Shown: positions 17,610 to 27,187 of the stretch, piece by piece
Position numbering within the stretch: position 1 is the stretch's first letter
How the letters are laid out: every line of letters begins with the position of its first letter
Assembly: GCF_014297285.1 (NCBI RefSeq)
Contig: NZ_JACOQI010000005.1
Span: forward strand, 62,001 to 126,000
Reading direction: 5' to 3'
DNA length: 64,000 bases
Source: Dysosmobacter segnis
GTDB lineage: Bacteria; Bacillota; Clostridia; Oscillospirales; Oscillospiraceae
Position numbers and translations under genes: made by a program
Notes under the pieces: model-generated
Database searches by the model: none
What the model saw: the letters and a program-made list of their open reading frames with translations, nothing else
What the model was told of the DNA's origin: nothing

Positions 17610-18720
17610 GGTTATTCATGCTTTCTACTGGACGCACTTCGATGGCCGGCCCGACAATTCCCTGAACCGTTTGAGTCTGGTAGTCGAAGCAGAGCATAAT
17701 GGGGCTTCCACGGAATCCTTCTGGGATCGGACGGATATCCGATAGTTTCAGGAGATCACATTGATAATTCAGAATGACCGGTTTGTCGTGCTGGACATCG
17801 ATGGCGTCATACTCACGGTTGGGAGTTCGTGGGGGGTGGTAAGGTGCAAGGATGGCCTGGTTCAGTTCCAGCGCCATGTCCGGATTGAGGATGATTTTCA
17901 TTAGAGAATCACCATCGGGGTTGTTGGTTAGGAAGAGACACTGGGCGAAGAATGTGGAAACTACAAAGTACTTGTTGCCAAATGGTTTTGCACTGTGGCA
18001 TAGGCGCTGCGCCACGCTCATAGTAGAGCCGATCACGACCTGATGGATCGTGGTGACGCCAAAGCCTCTAGCCAGAAGTAAGCTCTTCACAGCTGCGGCG
18101 TAGTTCTCCTCACTGTTCTTCATCCAGTACATCCGTGTGCTACCGGTGAAGTAGAGGAAATAACAATGCTTCCCCTTGACCACAATACCAATCGTGCGGG
18201 AACTCTTGGAAACGGATTCCGGTGAGTACTCCTCGATGGCGACTCGCAGTTCGTGGGACGCATAGTAGTAACACTGGGTTGGATCTGGGGTGATTGTGTT
18301 TGAGGTGCGCTTTGCCGGGGACATCAGGGATGGCTTTTGTGAGATCAAAATCTCTGCATCGGCCGCATGGGCCATGACCGTGCCCACGGCGATAGCGTGA
18401 AGTCTCAGGATTTTATCGACTTTTGATGGGTACACGCGCTCGGAACAATTGATTCGAGAATAGATCATGGCCACTGCCTCAGGATCACTCTGCGCCACAT
18501 AATCAAATCCCTTCTGCGTTAAGCTCAGAGACCGGATTACATGCCGCTTATGTTTCCTGCGGTAGCACTTCACATAGCCCTCTCGAATCGCCCGATACAT
18601 CACTCTGCGATTCCACTCAGCACCACCACCGATGCGAACCGCCAACTGCGTCGGAAACTCAATACAGTACCCAACAAACCACAGCAGTTCAAGCAACCGA
18701 TCGTTCTTGCAAGTAATCAT
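17578..18720 (-). CDS. Winged-helix replication-relaxation-like protein
   Basis: 380 aa from the ATG at 18720 (TGGAGTG upstream). Residues of about 5-75 form a winged helix (RLLELLWFVGYCIEFPTQLAVRIG...MYRAIREGYVK...LSLTQKGFDYV). The rest is alpha-beta with no visible catalytic motif. The layout resembles the replication-relaxation (MobC-like) families found on Gram-positive conjugative elements, where such proteins act near the transfer origin. It is just upstream of virD4 and overlaps it. The family is likely but not certain. Confidence 0.6.
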   Translation of the reverse strand: MITCKNDRLLELLWFVGYCIEFPTQLAVRIGGGAEWNRRVMYRAIREGYVKCYRRKHKRHVIRSLSLTQKGFDYVAQSDPEAVAMIYSRINCSERVYPSKVDKILRLHAIAVGTVMAHAADAEILISQKPSLMSPAKRTSNTITPDPTQCYYYASHELRVAIEEYSPESVSKSSRTIGIVVKGKHCYFLYFTGSTRMYWMKNSEENYAAAVKSLLLARGFGVTTIHQVVIGSTMSVAQRLCHSAKPFGNKYFVVSTFFAQCLFLTNNPDGDSLMKIILNPDMALELNQAILAPYHPPRTPNREYDAIDVQHDKPVILNYQCDLLKLSDIRPIPEGFRGSPIMLCFDYQTQTVQGIVGPAIEVRPVESMNNHGKKKTENNP

Positions 18721-18840
18721 AGGCACTCCAATCTTGAAAACAGTAAGGCTGCCGACAGGCTGCCCGAGGCTGCGGCATGCATTGCCGAAGTTGCGCAGAA
18801 ACTGACCAAGCAAAAAACACCCAGCCAGAACACCTCACTC

Positions 18841-18911
18841 AAATCACTACCTATTTCTGCAGCCCCTGGGTGAGGACAGCCCGAAGGCTCAAAATCACTA
18901 CCTATTTCTGC
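18841..18911. repeat. Two 20-bp direct repeats upstream of the winged-helix gene
   Basis: AAATCACTACCTATTTCTGC occurs at 18841-18860 and again at 18892-18911, a 51-base period, with a GCC-TTCG-GGC mini-hairpin between (minus strand). The repeats fill most of the gap between the 18915 and 18720 genes. They could be a protein-binding array or part of a transfer origin. Confidence 0.7.
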
Positions 18912-18914
18912 CTC

Positions 18915-19577
18915 TCATTCAAAGCAGGAATTGGTAGTTGATTTTACGTGGTTTTTAGCCCATGTAGAGAGGGTCTCGGGTCGCATCAGATAGAACTCTG
19001 TGCAGTCTCGATCAGACACCTTTGTGGCCTGAAGCACCGTACACAACAGCCCGCTGTCGTTGGTCAGTAGCATAGACTCGATCACATCTAGATATCTCTT
19101 GGTTTCGATGTTATCGTAGTCTCGAATGCGCCGCTTACCGAGTGCCTCATCGTAGTTATGGACAATGCAGATAGCACAGCTTCCGAACCGTTCCATCGGA
19201 TTTTCCTTGAGGAAGTCGAGGAGTGCATAGCGCAGAGGGCGTGTCAGAAACGCCTGATTATCCCTCTGGTTTCGCTTCGGTAGGATTGCAGGCACTGTGA
19301 TTTTGAGCCAGTCATGGGTCTCATCGATCCGAATTCCAAGCAGATCAGCCACCTCACCGTAGAAGTGTGCGGTATCATCACGGACCGTTCGAGCCGTGAG
19401 ATTTCGCAGGGAGACCGTGGAAACTTCAGCGTTACGAACCAGGCTGAATAGTTTCTGCTGGGGGTTGAACTGATCCATGCGCTCCAGATTATTGGCTATC
19501 TGGAAGAGTTCATGGCTGATGCCGTCATAATCTGAAGCGACCTGGCGCATAACAAGGATATATTTGGGGTTTTCCAT
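18915..19577 (-). CDS. Hypothetical ICE protein (DUF6100-like)
   Basis: 220 aa, soluble and mostly helical, with no known catalytic motif. Proteins of this length and position, next to a DUF5697-like gene and the VirB4/VirD4 genes, occur on clostridial conjugative elements; the DUF6100 label is from memory of that context and only tentative. It starts nine bases downstream of the 19587 gene, in one operon. Confidence 0.5.
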   Translation of the reverse strand: MENPKYILVMRQVASDYDGISHELFQIANNLERMDQFNPQQKLFSLVRNAEVSTVSLRNLTARTVRDDTAHFYGEVADLLGIRIDETHDWLKITVPAILPKRNQRDNQAFLTRPLRYALLDFLKENPMERFGSCAICIVHNYDEALGKRRIRDYDNIETKRYLDVIESMLLTNDSGLLCTVLQATKVSDRDCTEFYLMRPETLSTWAKNHVKSTTNSCFE

Positions 19578-19586
19578 CGTGTAACC

Positions 19587-20117
19587 TCACATCTTATAGA
19601 TTTGCTCAACACCATTCGGGCCGACTAAGATGCCATAATCGTTGACCAGTCTGGGCTCTACCTCATCCAGAGTGCTCAGATCATCAACAACGATCAGGCG
19701 GACTGTCGCTTCCGCAACCACGGTACGAGCTGCATTGATTGCAGGGATATTCTGCTTACTGCCAGGGATCAGGTCATAATCCTTGGCCGCAGAAGAGAAC
19801 GATAAAATAGCCGGAGGGTCGCTTGCGCAGAAGTCCAGCACATTGTCTCGCATTTTGATGAATGCCCAGAATACCATGACAGATTCAAGGGTCTTTCCGT
19901 GGTCCAGCGAGTACCTACTTGTGGCAAGGAATTGGCCGTCCGGCGAAAAGTAGGCCAGACCCTCTCGCCGGAGTCGTGCGAGGATCTGGCCATAGGAACG
20001 ATTGCTCAAATGATTGAAGAGCAACCGCATTTGTCGCTGTTCAACGACCCCGAAGATGGTCAGCAGCCGAATGATAAAGGCCACTTCTCGATCTCGGGCA
20101 GCATATGCAAACTTCAT
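19587..20117 (-). CDS. Winged-helix ICE protein (DUF5697-like)
   Basis: 176 aa; GGAGAG precedes the ATG. The N-terminal 75 residues form a winged helix (VAFIIRLLTIFGVVEQRQMRLLFNHL...YGQILARLRREGLAYFSPDGQFL). The C-terminal half is an alpha-beta domain with a VRLIVVDDL strand. It is similar in plan to the product of 17578-18720, so both may be related DNA-binding proteins of the transfer or replication system. Confidence 0.6.
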   Translation of the reverse strand: MKFAYAARDREVAFIIRLLTIFGVVEQRQMRLLFNHLSNRSYGQILARLRREGLAYFSPDGQFLATSRYSLDHGKTLESVMVFWAFIKMRDNVLDFCASDPPAILSFSSAAKDYDLIPGSKQNIPAINAARTVVAEATVRLIVVDDLSTLDEVEPRLVNDYGILVGPNGVEQIYKM

Positions 20118-20218
20118 TTTGCTCTCCTTTGTGTAGACTTAGGAAACCGCATAGTGTAAAAGATCTTTGCTGTTACGCATAATGTAGAGCTAATGTAAAC
20201 GACATTCGTGGTGTGTTT

Positions 20219-23161
20219 TCATAAGTCAGCATTATGCGCATTTTTAGCCATCTTTTCCTGGAGGATTTGATTGAGCTCCATGCGGTCTGTAGTGATCAAC
20301 TGCTTCTCCAGAGGGGAAGCTTTGAAGGAAACAGTGATGTGGTTGGAGTTTGTTGAGATTAGGCCCTGGCCGCGCTCAAAACGGGTAATCGACATGATCT
20401 CAGCATCCGACAGGTGGAGGATGCTCTGTACTCTTCGGGCTTCATCGTCCTCCAGATTCAAAATGATCTTCGTCTTGGCAACATTCAGGATGCCTTTGCC
20501 AAATCGGCTCCTGTCAAGGTCGCCGATATCCTGCGTAGCTGCAACAGCTGCGCCGCCATAGCCACGGATGATTTTGAAGATTTCTTGGACCCATTCTCCG
20601 GCCAGCGCCTTTGCATTATTCGGGTTACTGGTATCGTCGTCTCCGATCAGCTCCCACGCCTCATCAATGAAGATGGCTTTCTCCTTGGTGCGATCCTCCT
20701 TTGCCTTATCCCATACATAGTCCAGAGCAACGAACATGCCCACAGGGAGCAGCTCGCCTGTAAGCTCAGAGATGTCCAGTACGGTATAGAGGTTATCAAG
20801 TTGGACATTGGTGTGTTGGTTGAAGGTCTTCGCAGAGCCGTTGACAAGACGATTGAGAATGTTGCCCATGCGCTTCGTTTCCGGAGACTCCATAAGGATC
20901 TCATAGACATCTCCCAGCAGGGGCATCTCGCGATACCGATCCGGGTGGTCTGGGTCGATCAGCGACTCGTTGTTGTGAGTGATTCCTTTTTTTGCATAGG
21001 TTCGAATCAGAGCCTCATCCAGAAGCTGACGCTCTTCATGGTTGATATCGGGGATCAACAGAGAGAAGAAGATGTGCAGCTGTTGGATCTTTTTTGCCAG
21101 AATGGAGTTCTCATTGACAACGCCATCTATCAGCTGATTGGCGCTCAAGTCTTGCTTACGGATCTCACAGACATTGATGCACTGCTTGGAGGCAGGGCTT
21201 ATGGAGATAAACTCACCTCCGATATTGTTGCATGCGCGCAGGAACTCATGTCCCTTCAGAGGAGCGATAATGAATACCTGCGTGCTTTTACGCCTCATGC
21301 GCAAAGCGATCAGCTGGAGCGTGAAGGTCTTACCTGCGCCGCTTGTTCCAAGAAGTACCATATTGGCGTTTTTGTAAACCCGGCTATTGAAGATATCCAC
21401 GATGACCAGGCTGTTGTTATGCTGATTAACACCGAGCAAGATGCCATTCTCGTCACTCATCTCAAACGAGGTGAAGGGATAGCAACTGGCCGCAGAGGAT
21501 GTCAGCATATTGCGCTTGCTGGCCTCGAACAACTTCTTATCCAGCTTACAGAACGGAAGGATCGAGAGAAGCGCCTGTTCCTGCCTGAAGCGGCAGATAC
21601 GAATGTCCATATCCTGTGAGATCATAAGGCGACGCACTTCAGAGATGCGCCACTCCAGGTTTTCCAGAGTATCTGCAGTAACCGTGACCAGGGTGTTGCA
21701 GTAGTAGAAGTCCTCGTAGTTCGCAAGACCTTCCTTCAGGAAGTATCCGGATCGAATGGCGCTTTCGAAATCATCGAAGTCCGTATTCGTGTCCGATGTA
21801 TCCTTGAGTCGGCTGCGGTTAATTCGGATCTGCTGACCCAGCTTAGCCTGGATACGCTCTTTTGGCTCGCGGGAAAAGAAAAAGTCCACATCGATGCCTT
21901 CGCCCGCATTGACGAGAATGCTCGTCCAACCGGCGACCACTCGGGGGTTATACCCGTCAGAGGGTACGATCAGATATGCATGATAGACACCATCCATGAC
22001 GACATAGGACCCACGGGTCAGGTCAATGGACTCAGGTGCCAGCACACTTTTGAGTGGTACAGGAACCGAAATGTCGGTGTCCTTCCGCGCTGCCTGCAGT
22101 TCACGGACCCGCTTCTCAACCGGCTTCACTTCGCAGGTGGCACGATTGAAAATGGTGTAGAGGACTTCCATAAGGAAGATGTTCTCATCCTCATGAGCGA
22201 CAACGGCATTGTCACAGTGCAGAAAGTACTGACGCGCTGTTTGAACAGCGGTCTCCAGTGCAGATACAATCTCTGCGTATTCCGGCTTACGATTGGTGAC
22301 TGCCTCATACTCAAAGATGACGAGGAAGCGTCGCGTGATGGCCTCACGGGAACCGATCGTCTGGATTAGATGGTAGTAGTCCAGTTGGAGATCCCGGCAC
22401 TTGGGATTATCCTCTGCCTCCATTTCACGCTCAATGGTATTGAGGTGCTTGCCGATATCGGCCTTTTTTGTCAGCACTTTGATTTGGACCTTTACAGGAG
22501 AAATCTTCATCCAACTTGCGAAGCTGGCGACGATGTTCTTCTGCTCGGAAATGTTACGGAGCAAGAAGTTGATCGGCTCCACCTCGATCACACGGAGATA
22601 GCGACCATCTGTAGTCTCGATAATGCCGTTTCGGATATCTCTGACCGGGATGAAGTCCTCTGCGTGGAGAGGCTGCTTTTTCTTTGCAACTGATGATTTG
22701 TGCTTGCTTGCTTTATGGGGTTTCTTCACAGGTTTGCGCTTTTTCCGCTTCTTGGGTTTCTCCTTGATCTTGATCCCTAACTGCTCGGGCGGCTTAGGTG
22801 CCGACATTCCCGACACAGCCTTCATTGGTTTTTCAGGTGCCTCTGGAACCGGAGTGTCTGATCGGTATAGTGTCCTGCGATGGATGAGCCAACGCACCCA
22901 GTTAACAGCGAACTCAGAAAGCGAATCACCTTCAAATCCAATCACACCAATGATTCCAAGTGGCAGAGACACCAGGCACAAAATGATGATCCGTGTAGTA
23001 AGGGAAAAGGGCAACTTGATAATGGGGACACCTGTTAATAAGACGAGCACGCAAGCTTCAATCGCATTGCGTGCTCGAATCATGCCGCCAAATAAGCGCC
23101 CACTTGTGAGAAAGTTTGGTGGGATATAGTAGACATCCCGATCTTCATTCGGTTTGCTCAT
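20219..23161 (-). CDS. virB4: VirB4 ATPase with fused PrgI-like membrane N-terminus
   Basis: 980 aa. Residues of about 1-100 carry two membrane segments (NAIEACVLVLLTGVPIIKL and TTRIIILCLVSLPLGIIGVIGF) like the small PrgI/TcpE-type channel proteins that are usually separate. A Lys/Pro-rich linker (100-165) follows, then the VirB4 body with Walker A LLGTSGAGKT (about residue 600) and Walker B KAIFIDEAWELIG, and an ATQDIGDLDRS segment typical of VirB4/TraE ATPases. It energises assembly and operation of the mating channel at the membrane. A 101-base gap separates it from the gene at 20117. Confidence 0.93.
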   Translation of the reverse strand: MSKPNEDRDVYYIPPNFLTSGRLFGGMIRARNAIEACVLVLLTGVPIIKLPFSLTTRIIILCLVSLPLGIIGVIGFEGDSLSEFAVNWVRWLIHRRTLYRSDTPVPEAPEKPMKAVSGMSAPKPPEQLGIKIKEKPKKRKKRKPVKKPHKASKHKSSVAKKKQPLHAEDFIPVRDIRNGIIETTDGRYLRVIEVEPINFLLRNISEQKNIVASFASWMKISPVKVQIKVLTKKADIGKHLNTIEREMEAEDNPKCRDLQLDYYHLIQTIGSREAITRRFLVIFEYEAVTNRKPEYAEIVSALETAVQTARQYFLHCDNAVVAHEDENIFLMEVLYTIFNRATCEVKPVEKRVRELQAARKDTDISVPVPLKSVLAPESIDLTRGSYVVMDGVYHAYLIVPSDGYNPRVVAGWTSILVNAGEGIDVDFFFSREPKERIQAKLGQQIRINRSRLKDTSDTNTDFDDFESAIRSGYFLKEGLANYEDFYYCNTLVTVTADTLENLEWRISEVRRLMISQDMDIRICRFRQEQALLSILPFCKLDKKLFEASKRNMLTSSAASCYPFTSFEMSDENGILLGVNQHNNSLVIVDIFNSRVYKNANMVLLGTSGAGKTFTLQLIALRMRRKSTQVFIIAPLKGHEFLRACNNIGGEFISISPASKQCINVCEIRKQDLSANQLIDGVVNENSILAKKIQQLHIFFSLLIPDINHEERQLLDEALIRTYAKKGITHNNESLIDPDHPDRYREMPLLGDVYEILMESPETKRMGNILNRLVNGSAKTFNQHTNVQLDNLYTVLDISELTGELLPVGMFVALDYVWDKAKEDRTKEKAIFIDEAWELIGDDDTSNPNNAKALAGEWVQEIFKIIRGYGGAAVAATQDIGDLDRSRFGKGILNVAKTKIILNLEDDEARRVQSILHLSDAEIMSITRFERGQGLISTNSNHITVSFKASPLEKQLITTDRMELNQILQEKMAKNAHNADL

Positions 23162-23181
23162 ATTTGGCCTCTATTCTGTTG

Positions 23182-24561
23182 TCAGTTACCGATGATCCAA
23201 AACGGCCCACCGGATCCAGCGCGCTTACTAGCTTCGTTGAGGATAATGGACATATCCCAACTCTTCTCGGAGCGCTTATAACTGGAAGGATCTGCGACGA
23301 GTATCTTTCCGTCAGCTGTGCAGCCGCGCAGCACAATGAAGTGGCCGCTGGAAGTGAAGTGTCCCTTTGTCATGATGGCGACCACGAGCTTTCCATCAGC
23401 TAGGGCATCAACGATGCGCTGGGGCTCTGTTGCCGTACAGCCCTCTACACTCAATCCCCAAGCCTCAGCAGCACCGGGAATTAAAGAGTGGTACGAGCCG
23501 TTTCCACTACACCAATAGCCGTTCTCATAGGCCCATTGTGCCATGTGAGGAGGATTGACAGTTTCGGATGTCAGGCTGGATACAACGATGGACATAGCGG
23601 TAGGCCCACAGGCGTAACCGCCAATGGTGTCTGTGCCGTACAGTTCGTACTTCCAACGTTCGTCCAACTGGTTGTAGTAGACCACCTGCGTCTCACCATC
23701 TGAGAAAATGACTCCGTCATAGGAAAGTCCCAAGGCAGAGAATTCGGTTTCACTCAGGCCCTGGTAAACACCATCGCCCAACAGAACGGTGAGGTTTTGC
23801 GCATACTGGCTTGCCAATAGCTTTTGGTCGTCTGACAGGTGGAAGACCTGATCGGCAAAATAAGCCTCGCCATTGTATGAGATGGTGTAGACTCGGATGG
23901 TCTCATAAGTCGGCTCGGGAGGTTCCTCGGTTGTGGTGTCAGGTGCAACCGTTTCCGTGCTTTCTGCTTCAGGCTCAGAGGGGACTTCTCTCACCTCGTC
24001 TGTATAGGTGAACGAATAGAGTTTGTCCTTGTTTGCTGCAAGCAGGCTCTCCATATCATCCTTGGAAATGGAGGTCGCGTCAGTGTCTTTATAGGCACAG
24101 TACTGGGAAACGATTGCATTGGCGTTAAACACCACATCGGAACCGAACGGATTATTGACTTCCTTACTGTCGCAGCCGGAAGCAGCGAAATCACTGTCGA
24201 TCCGTGCCAGCACATCATTGAGTCCCTCAGAGAGGATCATGCTGATGCCGCTGTTGATATCCGCCAAGTTCTGCACCAGCACCGTATCATCGGAAATCCC
24301 GTTAGGAGTATCAGTGCCATCGCCAAACAGGGATCCGAATATCACCGAGGGCAGCATGGCAATAATCAAAACCGGAAGCAAGATGACGGCTACGATGGGA
24401 ATGATCCACTTCTTTGAGGATTTTGCGGCCTCAACGGCCGCCCCATGAGCGCCGCCAGTTGCGGCACCCTTTGCGATGCTGGCAATGGCTTTACCGGTTT
24501 TCGCAGCGCCAGCTACTGTAGATTCAGCAGATGACTGTTGCTGTCTGTTCTCTTCACTCAT
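23182..24561 (-). CDS. Membrane-anchored C39-like peptidase of the mating apparatus
   Basis: 459 aa. An Ala/Ser-rich cytoplasmic N-terminus, one membrane segment (about 52-77), a long extracellular region with a Glu/Thr/Pro-rich linker, then a peptidase_C39-like domain (about 293-459). Cys318 in GGYACGPTAMS, His407 in SGHFIVLRG and Asp424 in VADPSS are the expected catalytic residues. At this position conjugation systems usually encode a wall hydrolase (VirB1-like, often lysozyme plus NlpC/P60 or CHAP), so a role in opening the wall or processing a channel protein is inferred. The start shares one base with the upstream stop codon. Confidence 0.85.
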   Translation of the reverse strand: MSEENRQQQSSAESTVAGAAKTGKAIASIAKGAATGGAHGAAVEAAKSSKKWIIPIVAVILLPVLIIAMLPSVIFGSLFGDGTDTPNGISDDTVLVQNLADINSGISMILSEGLNDVLARIDSDFAASGCDSKEVNNPFGSDVVFNANAIVSQYCAYKDTDATSISKDDMESLLAANKDKLYSFTYTDEVREVPSEPEAESTETVAPDTTTEEPPEPTYETIRVYTISYNGEAYFADQVFHLSDDQKLLASQYAQNLTVLLGDGVYQGLSETEFSALGLSYDGVIFSDGETQVVYYNQLDERWKYELYGTDTIGGYACGPTAMSIVVSSLTSETVNPPHMAQWAYENGYWCSGNGSYHSLIPGAAEAWGLSVEGCTATEPQRIVDALADGKLVVAIMTKGHFTSSGHFIVLRGCTADGKILVADPSSYKRSEKSWDMSIILNEASKRAGSGGPFWIIGN

Positions 24562-25784
24562 TAGACTTTATCCTTTCTCTTGGGTACGGGCGGCATTTGA
24601 GGAACAATGCGCTCCTCATACCGAATCTTATCGTCGCCATCCTTATAGGGAGTCTTCTCGACAGTCGGCTGTGCATATTGCCTGTACCAGGAAGAGCCAT
24701 CTAACGTCTCTACGGTATCGTAGGGGCCGGTAGGAGCCATATACTGCTCAGTGCTATACATAGCGAACTCCCGTTCAGACTGACCATCAGGAGCAACTTC
24801 GTGTCCTGTGATGCGGCCTCCGCCAATTTCCACATTGCGGAATGTGGGAGGCGAACTGGGAACACCAGCCCCCTCGCGGACAGTGCCGGGAGATGGGGCC
24901 GTGGGGGTGGCAGAAGCTGTGTGCGTAGCAGTTGTGATCACGCCGGTCGATGTGCCTCCTTCAGAAACAGGTTTTGCTCCCACAGGAGAGGAAACCACCG
25001 GGTTGGGGGCACTGGGCGCCGCCCACGGTTGAGTTTCGGGTGGGATAACACCGGCTGCTGATCCTCCATCGAGGGTGACAACATCTTCGCCGTTCATTGG
25101 GGCAGGCGCCGTGGGAATTGTGACCGGATCATCCGTTTGTATCTCACTCGCCGCAGCACTTGAGTAGCCAAGATAACTGGTCAATGCTTCCGATGCCTGT
25201 TCTCCGGTGATTGAACCGACAGAGGATATATCTCCCTTTGCAACAGCTCCGATCACACTAGTTGCGAACTTGCCCCCGCTTGCTAAGCTGGAGCCGAACA
25301 TAGCACCACCAATGATGCTGCTAAGACCAGATCCGGTGCCTGTTGCACTTGATGCTGCAGCATTACCCACAGCTCGTTTGGTGACCCCGACAAGGCCGTT
25401 TCCGCCACCGGTAAATGCTGCGCCGGCTGCCTGACCACCATTGTGTGTACCGTGCGAGGAGTGACGATTAGAAACCGTGCTTCCAAATGCACCTGCAGCA
25501 GTGGCGATACCACGGCCGGCTACCATGAGTTCTGCCAGCATACTTCCTCCTGTCCTGCCAACATTGACTCCCAGGGAAGCCATGAAGCTATCGATCTTCT
25601 GACTCACTTTGAGAAACCCAATGGCACACAGGAACCAGATGAAGACATTACCGGCAACTTCTTCTTGACTGGACGCTGCAATGGCACTTTCCACTTCACT
25701 CTCATCGATGGCAAAAGCAGTTGTGGACAGAGCACAGGTGAGCAGCACGAGCACAAGGATTGTGAATATGCGTTTTCGTTTCAT
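24561..25784 (-). CDS. Exported transfer protein of unknown family
   Basis: 407 aa from the ATG at 25784 (GAGGAGG). A signal peptide (KRKRIFTILVLVLLTCALSTTAFA) is followed by a hydrophobic segment (NVFIWFLCAIGFLKV, about 45-62), a Gly/Ala/Ser-rich region (80-230) and a low-complexity Pro/Thr/Ser tail. This resembles the TrbL/VirB6 C-terminal region made as a separate protein, and it follows the VirB6-like gene by ten bases. Function in the channel is inferred from position only. Confidence 0.6.
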   Translation of the reverse strand: MKRKRIFTILVLVLLTCALSTTAFAIDESEVESAIAASSQEEVAGNVFIWFLCAIGFLKVSQKIDSFMASLGVNVGRTGGSMLAELMVAGRGIATAAGAFGSTVSNRHSSHGTHNGGQAAGAAFTGGGNGLVGVTKRAVGNAAASSATGTGSGLSSIIGGAMFGSSLASGGKFATSVIGAVAKGDISSVGSITGEQASEALTSYLGYSSAAASEIQTDDPVTIPTAPAPMNGEDVVTLDGGSAAGVIPPETQPWAAPSAPNPVVSSPVGAKPVSEGGTSTGVITTATHTASATPTAPSPGTVREGAGVPSSPPTFRNVEIGGGRITGHEVAPDGQSEREFAMYSTEQYMAPTGPYDTVETLDGSSWYRQYAQPTVEKTPYKDGDDKIRYEERIVPQMPPVPKRKDKV

Positions 25785-25794
25785 GTCTACCTCC

Positions 25795-26505
25795 TCATAT
25801 GGACAGCGGATTGGCAAGGAAGTTGCCAACCATGCTTGTGAACAGGCGCAGGCACCATGCATTCATGATCAAAAGGAAAAGCTGACCACCAAGCATTCGG
25901 CACCACGCGCTGAATACATTAGATGTGCTTTCTGACGCACCTGTCGCAAACGCAATGGGCGCCGTATAGATCAGAACTCCGACGAGGATATATCGTTCCG
26001 CTGCCTCAAACAGGAGCTTGATATAGTTCCAGGCAATGATGATCACAAGGATCAAAACAATAAGGCTCACGGATCCGGAGGCGAGACATCCGACTATCAC
26101 CGTGAGCACGCTACCGAAGTTGGAAAACTCAATGGGAGGTAGTGCTGTATCGACAACCCAGTCATATGGTGTGCCGGCGATTCCCAGGATGAGCACCATG
26201 ATCTGATCGGCAAACAGTGCCAGAAAAATGAAGAGGATAGACTTGATGGCGAGCTTGGTAGGGTCCTCCGCACTAAGGCCCACACCAAGCCCGAAGTTTT
26301 TGAAGAGCTGCCACACGAGGTTCAAAAGGATAAAGCCAACAGCAATCGCTGCAAAGACTTCGTAGAGCGTCTCAGCGGCTGGAAAGTAACGCAAGAAAGT
26401 GCTCATGTCACAACCCAGCGCTCCAAGAACGGAGCCTGTGACCAGGTCCAGCAGGTTCATGATCTGCGTGGCAATCCACTCAACAATGCTGTCTAAGATA
26501 CCCAT
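25795..26505 (-). CDS. VirB6/TrbL-like channel membrane protein
   Basis: 236 aa with about six membrane segments: TLYEVFAAIAVGFILLNLVWQLF, LAIKSILFIFLALFADQIMVLIL, SVLTVIVGCLASGSVSLIVLILVIIIAW, YILVGVLIYTAPIAFA and a terminal LGGQLFLLIMNAWCLRLF. Hydrophobic profile, length and position between pilin and VirB4 fit the TrbL/VirB6 family, which forms the inner-membrane part of the DNA-translocation channel. Confidence 0.8.
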   Translation of the reverse strand: MGILDSIVEWIATQIMNLLDLVTGSVLGALGCDMSTFLRYFPAAETLYEVFAAIAVGFILLNLVWQLFKNFGLGVGLSAEDPTKLAIKSILFIFLALFADQIMVLILGIAGTPYDWVVDTALPPIEFSNFGSVLTVIVGCLASGSVSLIVLILVIIIAWNYIKLLFEAAERYILVGVLIYTAPIAFATGASESTSNVFSAWCRMLGGQLFLLIMNAWCLRLFTSMVGNFLANPLSI

Positions 26506-26525
26506 GTAACACCTCCTGCGTCAGA

Positions 26526-26642
26526 TCAGAAGCAGCCCAACTCGTCGTCGAAGCTGCTCTCAGGCAGGAAGTAAGCCGCTGTCAAGCACATGGCGATGCC
26601 AGCGATGATACCGGATACCAAGCAGATGATGCTTTTTTTCAT
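26526..26642 (-). CDS. 38-aa membrane peptide in the transfer operon
   Basis: A small gene with AAAGGAG and an ATG at 26642. The product starts MKKSIICLVSGIIAGIAMC, continues as one membrane helix and ends in an acidic tail (SSFDDELGCF). It lies between the pilin and VirB6-like genes in a tightly spaced operon, so it is probably real: good ribosome site, single helix, no overlap with neighbours. It may be a channel or pilin accessory. Confidence 0.65.
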   Translation of the reverse strand: MKKSIICLVSGIIAGIAMCLTAAYFLPESSFDDELGCF

Positions 26643-26656
26643 ATCTTGTTTCTCCT

Positions 26657-27046
26657 TTAAGGCGTCCAAGTGCCACCGGCGAAGAAAGGCGTCACATAGG
26701 CCATGATAAAGCCAAGGCTATTCAGGATAGCCCAAGTAATGATGATCCGCTTCAACCAAGCACGGGACTCGTCAACCGTCCGTCCGGATCTGGAGAAGTT
26801 CATCAGAAGAAGCGCAACGGCAGCCGTAACAACTGCGGCAATGGTGCTGATGCTGAGGATTTGCGTATACACATCCTGCATGATCGCACTCGCCTTCGTC
26901 CAAATGGTATCCGCGGCGAAAGCACGAGTGGAAAACATGCTCAGCATCGTAGGCATCACAAATGCTATATACAGTCCACGACCAACGCTTACATTTCTGA
27001 ATCGCTCCTGCAGCTTCTTGACGACGGCAGGTTTGTTCTGATTCAT
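26657..27046 (-). CDS. VirB2/TrbC-like pilin subunit
   Basis: 129 aa from the ATG at 27046 (AAGGAGG ten bases upstream). A long basic N-terminus leads into a signal-like segment ending STRAFA-ADT, followed by two membrane helices (ILSISTIAAVVTAAVALLLMNF and IIITWAILNSLGFIMAYV) joined by a short basic loop, the plan of VirB2-type pilins. It is the first gene after the transfer promoter at 27188-27216. Confidence 0.75.
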   Translation of the reverse strand: MNQNKPAVVKKLQERFRNVSVGRGLYIAFVMPTMLSMFSTRAFAADTIWTKASAIMQDVYTQILSISTIAAVVTAAVALLLMNFSRSGRTVDESRAWLKRIIITWAILNSLGFIMAYVTPFFAGGTWTP

Positions 27047-27082
27047 ACTGGGAAGTCCTCCTTTCAACTAGAGCCGAAAAGA

Positions 27083-27123
27083 AAAGCCAGGGGCTTGGGC
27101 AGTGCGACCCAAACTCCTGGCTT
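27083..27123 (-). terminator. Leader hairpin, possible attenuator of the transfer operon
   Basis: On the minus strand AAGCCAGG...TTTGGG pairs with CCCAAG...CCTGGCTT, followed by TTCTTTTC. It lies in the presumed 5' leader between the promoter and the pilin ribosome site, so it may partly terminate or attenuate the transfer transcript. Confidence 0.55.
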
Positions 27124-27187
27124 ATGCATGAAAAATGCCCCCGGCAGAGCAGAGGGCCGTCCATCGATGAAACTTTTCGACGCTATC

